A stretch of 64,000 nt of DNA from Trichobilharzia regenti (Eukaryota; Platyhelminthes; Trematoda; Strigeidida; Schistosomatidae). The notes beneath the pieces were generated by a model that saw nothing but the letters and a program-made list of their open reading frames with translations, made no database searches and was not told the origin of the DNA. Position 1 is the first letter of the stretch; the number at the start of each line of letters is the position of its first letter. The stretch lies in NCBI GenBank assembly GCA_944472135.2, contig OX235265.1:44489459-44553458 (forward strand), in the 5' to 3' direction. Both the position numbers and the translations under genes were made by a program. This document shows, one piece after another, positions 55,990 to 64,000 of this stretch.

Positions 55990-56340
55990 CCTTGATTACA
56001 TTTCTTCACCAGTGTATACGCATGATTCTACTAAGGCGCAAAGCTGGATCCTTCAGGTAACAAGACGATCTCGATGACCGCCAAGCAAATGGGACGAAAT
56101 TCAATGGTTCAGTTAATTCCAACCACAACCACTAGTCAATGTTATCGGTTAGTAGTATTTGTACTCATGTCCGGCTTGATGAACCCCGGGTGGTTACAGC
56201 TTTTTACTAGAACTTTGAGCAACTTCACTCTGTAGTCAGCCACCAATGAGAAGTAAGTAGACCGGTGAAGATACCCAAACAGTGGCAAAACAGCTGTTCA
56301 GTACTCCCTGGTTTTCACAACGTTTCTCATGATCAATCTT
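55990..56340. mobile_element. Rearranged SM-alpha-like SINE pieces, copies 10 and 11
   Basis: 55990-56215 resembles the SINE in minus orientation (ACAAATACTACTAACC-type unit when reversed). 56215-56340 is a plus-strand 3' piece: GTGAAGATACCCAAAC, GGCAAAACAGCTGTTCAG, TACTCCC. The core is degenerate. Confidence 0.55.
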
Positions 56341-56820
56341 GATATATTTTAATAATACTAATACGTACTAATACGTAGAAAATATTTAGTTGTATTTTAG
56401 GATAAGTATAAAGTAAGAGAAAAATGAATTTTGATTCGACAATCTCGTTGTTGAACATCCAACGATATATTAAAACAAAAACCGACCATCGATTCAGGTA
56501 TTACGGTCACAGCAGTTAACCAAAATATCAGTCACTTTACGAACTAGAAATAATAAAATATTTATGATTTGACGATGTGATGATCATTTTCTGTGTATAA
56601 TTACCGGAAATAATGAAGTACATAGGCTATGCAGAATTGTAATTTATTATTCAGTAGAACTAATTTTATAGTCAAGGAATTATAAAATAGGTGAACAAGG
56701 AGACTTCCTGTACTTTTGATAATTAAAATACGGACAAATGTTATTAACAAATTGATAATTAACACAAGTACACAAATTATAGTGGACGAAAATTTTCCTT
56801 AAATATCAAGCTCATTGTTC
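56341..56820. other. No recognised feature
   Basis: AT-rich intronic DNA, nothing identified. Confidence 0.4.
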
Positions 56821-56825
56821 TGTTT

Positions 56826-56995
56826 TCTTCATTCATTTCTTTGTGTTGTAAGTGGAAGATAGCGTTTCAAGCTTGAGTTTTAAAGTTTCAGTAGAGTTGA
56901 TGAAGTGCCAACTTTATGCCCAACCTCCCCTCTTTACCTAGCTTACTGGCAGCCAAGAGAGGATTAGGAGTATGTCGGCTAATTCAACTAGTAAT
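56826..56995 (-). mobile_element. tRNA-headed SINE, family B, diverged
   Basis: Minus strand. The body is recognisable from TTTCAAGCTTGAG and CCAACCTCCCCTCTTTACC; the tRNA-like head is almost lost. Confidence 0.6.
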
Positions 56996-57039
56996 CACTA
57001 CTGCATGCCATGTTTGAGGCTATGAATGTAAATTTCAAA

Positions 57040-58370
57040 TTTGACGGCACACTTTACAGACAAATGAACGGGGTGGCGATTGTTTCCCATTTTGGCTGAT
57101 TTATTTCTAAGTAAACTAGAAAATGGACCTTTGAACAACCTTATCAGAAAGTTCTCATTTTATTGCCAGTATATGGACGCCACCTCTATTCTTTGTTGAT
57201 AATGATTCGGATAGGAGTACAATAATTACTGAATTCAATGAAGTACATTAAACTATGAAATTCACATGCGAGGAGGAATCCCAAGACAGAATTGCCTTCT
57301 TGGATGTTCCAATTACAAGAAAACCAGATGGTAGCATAAAAAGAAATTTGCATAGGAAAAGTACATGGACAGGACAATATACACATTTTCACAGCTTCGT
57401 TCCTCCCTAGTACAAAATGAATTTAACAGGGACATTCAGTCACAAGGTCTTCTGAGCTATATGCTCAAAAGAAGTAATTGAAGATGAACTAAGGTTTGTA
57501 TATGATACCTTGATTCATTGAAAATAGCTTTCCAGACAAATTCATCAGGAAGCATATGACTAAGAAAGTTTAGAAAAGACTTTTCAGTATTCGTAAACAA
57601 TTCAAGGGTGATATACCTAGTGAAATAATTACGAAGAAATTAAGAAAATCAGTTCAAAGAACTACACATCTTATTCTCTACACGACCGATGGTTCTACCT
57701 CGACTGAAAGATGAAATGCCCAGACTAGCCACTTCAGATCGTATCTATCAATTCAACTGCGCTTGTAGAGGAGCGAGTTATATTAGCTGTTGCTCTAGGA
57801 ACTTGATTTTTCGTGTGCGAGAACATCTCCCACTATGGCTAAGTAAAGGTGTAGCGAAAACCATTAACAGTTCGATATTGGACCATCTGGTGCAAACCGG
57901 CCACAAAGCCAGCCAGCATGGAACAATCCTTCTCTATCAGCTACCGGGTGCCTAATAAATTGCCAAAATCATCGAAGCACCACATGCTCCAAGCAGCAGA
58001 GGTTATTGCAATTCGCCTCAAACAACCAGTGTTCTGTGTTCAAAACAAGCAAGTCCAGCCAGCCACTACTACTGCACTGACCAGCCTTCAGTAGAGACTA
58101 TAAATTCATGAATTTGTAATATTATCTTTCCTAATTTTTCTGACATTCAGCTTATTGTTATGTTGATGCTATTGAGCTGTAATCTATCAATATTATTCAT
58201 TCGATGTTATTGAAACAGCAACATTAATGTTGTTCATAACACTAATTCATTCATTCATTCACTATAATGTATATATAACTGTACAGCCTGATGATGAAGT
58301 TATTGAAAGGAGTATTCTTTGTTCGGTACCCATTCTTTTGAAGATAAAACAAGATGATGAAACAGCAAAG
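57040..58370 (+). pseudogene. Penelope-like element, family B (RT end, GIY-YIG, tail)
   Basis: Plus strand. The RT C-terminus at 57255-57415 reads KFTCEEESQDRIAFLDVPIT, RKPDGSIKRNLHRKSTW and GQYTHFHSFVPP. After stops comes the GIY-YIG domain at 57689-57955: IYQFNCACRGASYISCCSRNL, REHLPLWLSKG, NSSILDHLVQTGHKASQHG. In this copy the YIG core is YIS. The non-coding tail from 58100 matches 29720-29990. It lies inside the citrate carrier intron. Confidence 0.82.
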
Positions 58371-58594
58371 AAACCGAGTACCATCCAAATGAAATGATAC
58401 GTTACTAGTGTACAACTGTTAATTTAGTTCCTACTGAACTGTCTGTCCCATTTTGATGTGTTATATTCTCTATGATGTCTGCTCAAAAATAAACACTACA
58501 CCAATAACAGATTGTGAAATAAGCTTAATAAAAGTTAAATCATAATAATAATAATATCTGTGTGAGTTTATGATCTAGAAAATTACAGTACATA
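58371..58594 (-). other. Intronic sequence next to the exon
   Basis: AAT-rich; donor GTATGT of the upstream exon lies at its right end. Nothing else seen. Confidence 0.45.
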
Positions 58595-58595
58595 C

Positions 58596-58828
58596 TTGCA
58601 TTCGTGTTTTAATCACATCCAACGGGGTATTTCCGTAAACTGACGCTGCTCCAGCCACAATACCGAACAATCCGGTCAATAATTTTGGCACAGGTAGTCC
58701 ACTAACCTTATCGCCTCGATATTGGCGATAGCCATCTTTTAGTGTTTCCATGACAAAGAAACGTATGGCTTGATTACTGCCTTGTTTAAGAATTGTCGGG
58801 GTTACACCTTTATAAATACCAGTAATGC
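58596..58828 (-). CDS. SLC25A1: Mitochondrial citrate (tricarboxylate) carrier, antepenultimate exon
   Basis: 233 bp: two bases completing a codon, then 77 codons reading ITGIYKGVTPTILKQGSNQA, IRFFVMETLKDGYRQYRG, LLTGLFGIVAGAASVYGNT and PLDVIKTRMQ. This is the end of carrier repeat 2 and the start of repeat 3. PLDVIKTRM is the P-x-D/E-x-x-K/R-x-R/K signature of the mitochondrial carrier family, and LKQGSNQAIRFFVM is highly specific to citrate carriers. Acceptor CGATAG lies just right of 58828 and donor CAA|GTATGT at 58595. The protein exchanges citrate for malate at the inner mitochondrial membrane. The N-terminal exons (first repeat) were not found in the remaining 5 kb and probably lie beyond the window. 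Confidence 0.95.
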
Positions 58829-59090
58829 CTATCGAACAGAAAGGAAAAAAATCAAGCATATTAATCACAGCACAGTTACTTCTGCATTGCTTCATATCAT
58901 ATTTTCCAAGACTTAACAATGTTAAGCCACTGGGAGTTTATAACATTGAAGAGTACATATTCAAAACAATCGACAGATTACCTTTTCTGTAAAGTTTGTG
59001 GTAAATTTAATTAGTAAGATCGAATGAAACTGCAAAAAAGGGCCTACGAACAGAAACTGATGTAGTTCATGACGCGTGAACATATTATTA
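58829..59090 (-). other. SLC25A1: Intron of the citrate carrier gene, proximal part
   Basis: Starts with the pyrimidine-rich acceptor at 58829. The intron continues to the right at least through the RTE copy. Confidence 0.6.
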
Positions 59091-60165
59091 TTGTTATTAT
59101 TATTTCCTTCAATTCCTAGAGGAATAATATAGGGCTTCAGCAACGCGTCTCCATTGCATTCGGTTCTCTGCTAAAGTTTTCACCTGGCTTCAAGTCTTCC
59201 TACTTGCTTTCATCTCCTCTTCACATCACCTCCTCCAAATCACCCTTGCACTGACGGCCAACTCACCGTTTCCCTTTCGGGTTCCACTCGAGTGATGGCT
59301 TGTCTAGTGATGTCACTTGATGGTTTGTTTCCTCAGAGTATGGCCAATCCATCTCCATTTCTTTCTGCCTATCTGTTTCACAATCGGTTACTGGTTGATT
59401 GGTTCGTTCCCAGAGATCCCTGTTGCTGATATTTTCTGACCGGCCATCTGATCTTGAGTATTGAGCGAAGACAACTGTTAATGAAGGCCTGTAGTTTGTT
59501 TGAGATGCTCTTTATAACGCACCAAGTCTCTGATCCGAAGAGTAAGTAGCTCTGACTTCACATTGGAGTTGAGAATCTGGATCGTATTTTTCATGCTGAG
59601 TGCTGTTGACTTCCACACAGACTTGAGAGAAATGAAAGCTTGTCTTGCTTTTCCGATTCTTGCTTTGATATCCTCATCAGTTCTGTCTCTCTGTAGTTAA
59701 AACGATGCTTCCCAGGTAGGCAAAGAGGTTGTTACTTTCAGGTTCTTCCCATTTATGCTTATTGTTGTCTGTTGTTGTTGCTGTTGGCCAGGAATCTTCA
59801 TCACCTCTGTTTTCTCTATGTTCACCTGAAGGCCTAATATCTCTAGATGCTTGTTCTGCCAACTTGTTGCTTTTCACCTGCATATCTTCCAGTTTGTGGG
59901 AAATCAGACACATATCATCGGCGAAGTCCAGATCCTCCAAGTGTTTTATGTGGGTCCATTTTATGCCTGTTTCCTCATTGCCCGCTGTCTGTCGTATTAT
60001 AGAATCTACTGCGATCAGGAAAATCATTGGCGACAGTAGGCAGCCTCTTTTCGAAGGATTCCGTAAGTTTCCCGTTGGCATGCAGCATTGTCGAACAACT
60101 GTTGGATGAGATGTATAATTGTTGGAGTCACCTCGTAGTAGCGAAGTAGTTGCCATATGATAAAC
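59091..60165 (-). pseudogene. RTE-clade (SR2-like) LINE, 5'-truncated
   Basis: Minus strand, about 1.07 kb, with the same 3' half as the copy at 23886-26640. The RT frame 59677-60156 includes RGCLLSPMIFLIAVDSIIRQ and an intact LEDLDFADDMCLISHKLEDM catalytic box. The C-terminal region follows to about 59200, and the AAT-type tail at 59087-59105. The 5' truncation at about 60165 is typical of target-primed insertion. Frameshifts interrupt it. Confidence 0.85.
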
Positions 60166-60464
60166 ATTATTCTAATCGATTCTGAATGAATACCTTCGTC
60201 TTTAGCAAGGACTACTTACATGAATAGAGGTAAGCACATAAAGATTATATTCTTCGTTGTGGACTCAATTACAGACTAATAAAGGTAAGGAAACCAAAGA
60301 AATCACAGAGCACGGAACAGACTCTCCTTAGTAGTTCTGAAGTCTTCAGAAATATTATGCTCTTATACATCTCATAGCCATCAGGAATAAAAGAAACAGG
60401 CAATAAAGACTCAAGCTATTCATCACATATATTATGTAAATTAAAGTCTCATTCGAAAAAGTTG
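60166..60464. other. No recognised feature
   Basis: Nothing identified. Confidence 0.35.
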
Positions 60465-60560
60465 GCAGAAAACAGAAGGCAATGGAGGTGCGCAGCTGAA
60501 GCTCTATGTTCCTCTAGGAATTAAAGGATATAATAACAAATAATAAATAAAGTCTCATTC
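60465..60560 (+). mobile_element. RTE LINE 3' terminal fragment
   Basis: AACAGAAGGCAATGGAGGTG, TGTTCCTCTAGGAATTAAAG and an ATAATAAC tail match, inverted, the last ~90 bp of the copy at 59091. It is a very short 5'-truncated insertion. Confidence 0.7.
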
Positions 60561-60646
60561 ACGGTACACATTATGATTCAAGCGTTGTCATGGCTTTTTG
60601 TTACTATTCTTAATAGTCATTGTTTAAATTGTCTTCTACACACAAA

Positions 60647-60943
60647 TTAACCAAGGTGATTTCCACCACTCATTTCTATCGTCTTGTCTTCACGGATCAC
60701 CTCTTTCAGGACGTATATCATTATATCATAATTGAAACAAAAACTTGATACATTATGGGTCCCAAGAGGTGTGCCACACAACATCTCATGGTTTAGGCGA
60801 GGGATAGGATACTGTAGGGAAGCACAGACCAAAACAGGTGGTAGTCTCATAGTACCATCCTCTGAGCCTTTGACTTGCAGTTGTAATCTAAAAGGCAGTA
60901 TAGCAGTGTTAGGAGCTACATTCCAATGGTTGCCGGTGACCAA
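60647..60943 (-). other. Open frame of 98 codons, function unknown
   Basis: A minus-strand frame with QLQVKGSEDGTMRLPPVLVC and PIPRLNHEMLCGTPLGTHNV, more protein-like in composition than its surroundings. No family is recognised and no splice sites were convincing. It may be a fragment of a repeat or of a host exon. Confidence 0.25.
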
Positions 60944-60949
60944 ATCAAG

Positions 60950-62250
60950 TTAATGCGCCGTCTGATCTTTTCAGATTCGGGGGGCTTATGCATACTATAG
61001 ACTTGGAAATAGGGTTTTCCAGCTCCCTTAGATAAACTTGAACGTCCACTGGTCCGGTCGTAAGCGTCGGATATTTGCATTCACCCCTTTAGCTTTTTGA
61101 TGAAGACCCCCAACCGTGCGAAGACGGTTGAGTAGGACTTATCTGATAGAGGCCGCCACATGAAAGCATTTTGAGAGAAAGACTGAAATCTACCCATCCT
61201 CAGCTGTACAAGGTCGTGTGTAGAGACATAACACCAAGAATAAAAATTGATCACTAAACGCAAATTCTATTACAATCATGAAAGTCACAAGTAACGATGT
61301 TAGAAATTCCCAAAGGAGTTGAATGAATATTGAATATTCAAAAGATCTGAGCCCCACCACATCAGAAATTTCATACTCTCGTATAGCATTGAGAAGAAAA
61401 AGCTTTACGGCGCTGACGTTTCAAAAACGTTTATACCTAATCTCAATACGACGTTGGAGAGGCATTTCATAGCAAATTACATAATTATTAAAAATAAGTA
61501 TTTTTATTTTAATAAGTGTATGTAGTGGTTTTTTACTTAAAATGTACTCCGTTAATGTAAAACTAATCTTTACAAAGTAAAAATTAATATTCATAACCAA
61601 CTACTTATGCTGAAGCGACAACTTCATCAAATCTAAACGTGAGCATACATGCAGGACAATAGTTGATTAATATACCAACAAAAGCTTTTATGAGCACATT
61701 ACTGAAATCGCTCTTAGTGGCATCATTACAGTTATATCGAATCCGCTGAGAGATTTATGACCAGTTTTCACCAGACCAGACGAACTCATAGACTTAGAAA
61801 GACTGATTCCTACGGGTTCGGAACAAGATGAGCAGCAGAAGATGCTCAAATGTAAACTGACTAAAGTTTTCTACAATGACTGTGAACCCTAGTGGGTCAT
61901 AAAAATCAATCAAATAAGAAAGCTGCTCTCATGAATAACACTAGATAACTACTTTAACTCATTAAGGTAATGTGAGGGAATATGAAATAGTCACGTTGGA
62001 GTGGCGTAAATCATTAACAGCCTCAGTGTGTGTATAGGAAGAAAGATAAGTCTTCCTGTCATAATCATCATAGGACGATAAGCTTGAGAATCATAGTATC
62101 TAAAATTCCAGCTTTAATAAACATTCGTAGACTGACCAGTGCTGGGAATAAAAGAAAGCGTGAAAAAAAATAACAGTCGGACTTAGTACCAGCAAAAGAG
62201 TGTATTTTTCATATCTTCATCCTTCAGCAGATCCTGAAAAATATGCATAC
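60950..62250. other. No recognised gene
   Basis: AT-rich DNA with only short frames. No repeat family was recognised. Confidence 0.4.
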
Positions 62251-62259
62251 TCACTGGCT

Positions 62260-62510
62260 GACAGCTTGTGGATTCATCACAACCAATGGTGTCCTTCAGG
62301 GAAGACGAATATTTCTATCATTGCTTAGTTTCATCATCGATGTTCTTCTACCTCTGTGACTCTAAGCGACTTCAGTATCTCAAGGATTGACTTCTTCGTA
62401 AGGATCAGTCCCTTCAGCTTTAAGTGTGCAGATGATACAGTCCTTCTAAGTAAAGATGTTGAAAAAGTGCAGTCTTCTGAACATCTTGAGCAGAAATCAC
62501 AGTATGTCTG
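62260..62510 (+). pseudogene. LINE reverse transcriptase remnant
   Basis: Plus strand: ITTNGVLQGRRIFLSLLSF (RT box B) and, after a frameshift, FKCADDTVLLSKDVEKVQSS (box C, ADD). It is short and eroded; probably a CR1/Jockey- or R2-like element rather than RTE. Confidence 0.6.
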
Positions 62511-62849
62511 ATAAGTGACTTTTCCCTGTCAAATGTAGTATAAGGCTGCAGGACTGGTTTGTACTAACTTTTAGTTTAAAACAAAGGAGGCGAAGTAGAC
62601 AGGCACGTTAACCATTTCACTATTTTTAGAAGCTGAATTAGTCCTAATACACTGATTAGCGCAGACACAATATCTAGCTATAATGCCAAAAGTAGTGTAC
62701 TGCGCGACAGTTCAGTGTACCAGATAAACCTTTAAAGTGCTTTAGACGAGCGACACCGAATACACTTCATTTTCACATTGCTCATCTTCTCTTAACTTCT
62801 TCAATCACACCTGTTATTACCAATTAGTTGTTTTCTACTAAAGATTGTC

Positions 62850-63330
62850 ATCTTATTATCACTTATGATATTCCTAATTGTAGTCAACTGTATTATGCGT
62901 CAGACTGTGCATGAAGGCGAGAAGACGGCAATACACTGGACCACCAATATTAAGACTCTGGAAGATCTGAATTTCACGCTTGGACGATTTGTGCTTTACT
63001 GACACACAAACTCGAAAAGTTGCAGGTGAAAACCAACAAACTGGATAAACGCAGCAGGCAGCGAAGACAGGACACCAGATGAACATAGAGAAGATAAAGG
63101 TGATGAGGGTAATCAACCAACAGTAGCAATCACCATCAATGGAACAGATTTAACATAGGTTCCCTCATTCACTAATCTAGGAAACATTGTTTCAAATACA
63201 GGCGACAGTACGGGTGAAGATGTCATAACCAGCCAGCCAGAATTAGAAAGACAAGTTACACACATCTTCATCAGAGTGACATCGGTTTGAAAGTCTTCTG
63301 CACTGAGCAAGCAAAAAAACAACAAGATTC
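62850..63330 (+). pseudogene. RTE-clade LINE reverse transcriptase fragment
   Basis: Plus strand: MIFLIVVNCIMRQTV-type sequence near 62868-62910, IKTLEDLNFTLG-DD relic (62950-62990), and AITINGTD and FTNLGNIVSNTGDST (63130-63210). It is the RT box C to thumb region with frameshifts, similar to 53480-53850. Confidence 0.72.
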
Positions 63331-63640
63331 TGATGTGTTCGTGTTCTCTGAGCTGGAGAGTTAATTTTCGAAGCTTTCATCGCCCTACTAAGCGACATCT
63401 TCAGCTCATACTTCAATTTCAAGAAGTGAGCTTTCAGATTTCTCGACGAGTTTATTAATCATCTCTCCTAGTCGGTGACCTTGGACGTGATTGGTTGTTT
63501 CTGTGTGTTTTGACACCTTCTAGGTTACTTGTATTGGAACTCATTGTTTCTTTGACTTGAACTTTGACTCTTTGTGTGTGAGCTTTCTTTCTTGTCGGTT
63601 GATATATTTTGTCCATCTCGATGTGTCTATTGATTGATGA

Positions 63641-64000
63641 TTAACTGGAATACCAGCCAGGCTTCTAAAAATTCTCTAGCATTCTTGTTGTTTCCTCTGT
63701 CTAATATTTGAACGTTGTTCTTCTTCCAAACGAATTGAAGTCCATGGTTGTCTGTATGTAGTGATATGAGGGAGTGGATACCATGTATTTTGACGGCTAG
63801 CTTATGTTCATGGATACGAAGACGAAGGGGACGTCCACTTTGGTCACTGTAGTGTTTTTCGTAGTTGTTACAGTTTATTTTGTAGATGATGTTAGTTTTA
63901 TCTTCTTTCGCTGTTGAGTCTTTTGGCTGACATAGAATTGAGCGAAGTGACCTTGTTAGTTTGTGTACGACGTCAATTCCTAAAGGTTTGAAGAGTCTTG
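63641..64000 (-). pseudogene. Penelope-like element, third type, GIY-YIG end, running off the window
   Basis: Minus-strand frame open from the window edge to TAA at 63641-63643. It encodes LFKPLGIDVVHKLTRSLRS, NIIYKINCNNYEKHYSDQSG, RPLRLRIHEHKLAVK, HGLQFVWKKNNVQIL and NAREFLEAWYSS. The I-Y-K-I-N-C...SGRPLRLRIHEH layout is that of the PLE GIY-YIG domain. The YIGQ core reads YSDQ, so the conserved Gly is missing. It differs from families A and B. The upstream RT lies beyond the right edge; further remnants continue leftward to about 63380. Confidence 0.75.

Larger units (their letters stand above)
55513..58595 (-). other. SLC25A1: Intron of the citrate carrier gene, filled with repeats
   Basis: About 3.08 kb, beginning GTATGT at 58595 (minus) and ending TTTTCAG at 55513. 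It contains SM-alpha-like SINEs, a family B SINE and a PLE fragment. Confidence 0.85.

Noticed and set aside
1..64000. Bacterial-type systems (CRISPR, operons, toxin-antitoxin pairs)
   Set aside because: No regularly spaced short repeats, operon-like gene strings or ribosome binding sites. The DNA is eukaryotic, with spliced genes and retroelements.

Overview
The window is AT-rich nuclear DNA of a digenean flatworm, most likely a schistosome. The evidence is the mix of repeats: a BEL/Pao (Sinbad-type) LTR element, Ty3/gypsy elements with roughly 340-bp LTRs, RTE-type (SR2-like) and CR1/Jockey-like LINEs, many Penelope-like elements (PLEs), and tRNA-headed SINEs that carry a hammerhead-like core as in the schistosome SM-alpha family. 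All names rest on motifs read by eye; no database was searched. The window holds no prokaryotic genes, CRISPR array or true tRNA/rRNA gene that I can support.

Layout. 0.9-6.7 kb: a CR1/Jockey-like LINE (minus strand) whose ORF1 PHD finger is split by a 3.96-kb non-autonomous BEL-type element. That element has 358-bp LTRs that look identical and a 5-bp target duplication. 6.7-12.06 kb: nothing recognised. 12.06-19.3 kb: a 298-bp LTR-like direct repeat at each end of a second, decayed LINE (plus strand). This LINE was hit by a SINE inside its reverse transcriptase and by a gypsy element (14,193-18,093) that lost gag, protease and the N-terminus of RT but keeps an open 818-codon RT-RNase H-integrase frame. 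20.1-22.6 kb: a decayed gypsy pol (minus) containing a BEL-family solo LTR with its own 5-bp duplication and a second, older LTR. 23.9-26.6 kb: a frameshifted, nearly full RTE LINE (minus). 27.3-31.3 kb: solo LTRs of two families and a PLE remnant.

32.0-32.5 kb: the 3' terminal exon of an unrecognised host gene (plus). 33-46 kb: PLE remnants in both orientations, two of them bounded by inverted copies of their own terminal sequence; a decayed RTE copy; a solo LTR; a foldback repeat. 46.5-51.2 kb: a cluster of hammerhead-bearing SINEs. 52.3-58.8 kb: the last three exons of a mitochondrial citrate carrier (SLC25A1 family) gene on the minus strand, with introns full of SINE, RTE and PLE debris. 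The upstream exons were not found. 59-64 kb: more RTE and PLE fragments; the last PLE runs off the right edge.

The only host coding sequence supported is therefore the citrate carrier 3' half and the exon at 32 kb, which are convergent. Everything else recognisable is transposon sequence, with at least three levels of nesting that can be ordered from target-site duplications.
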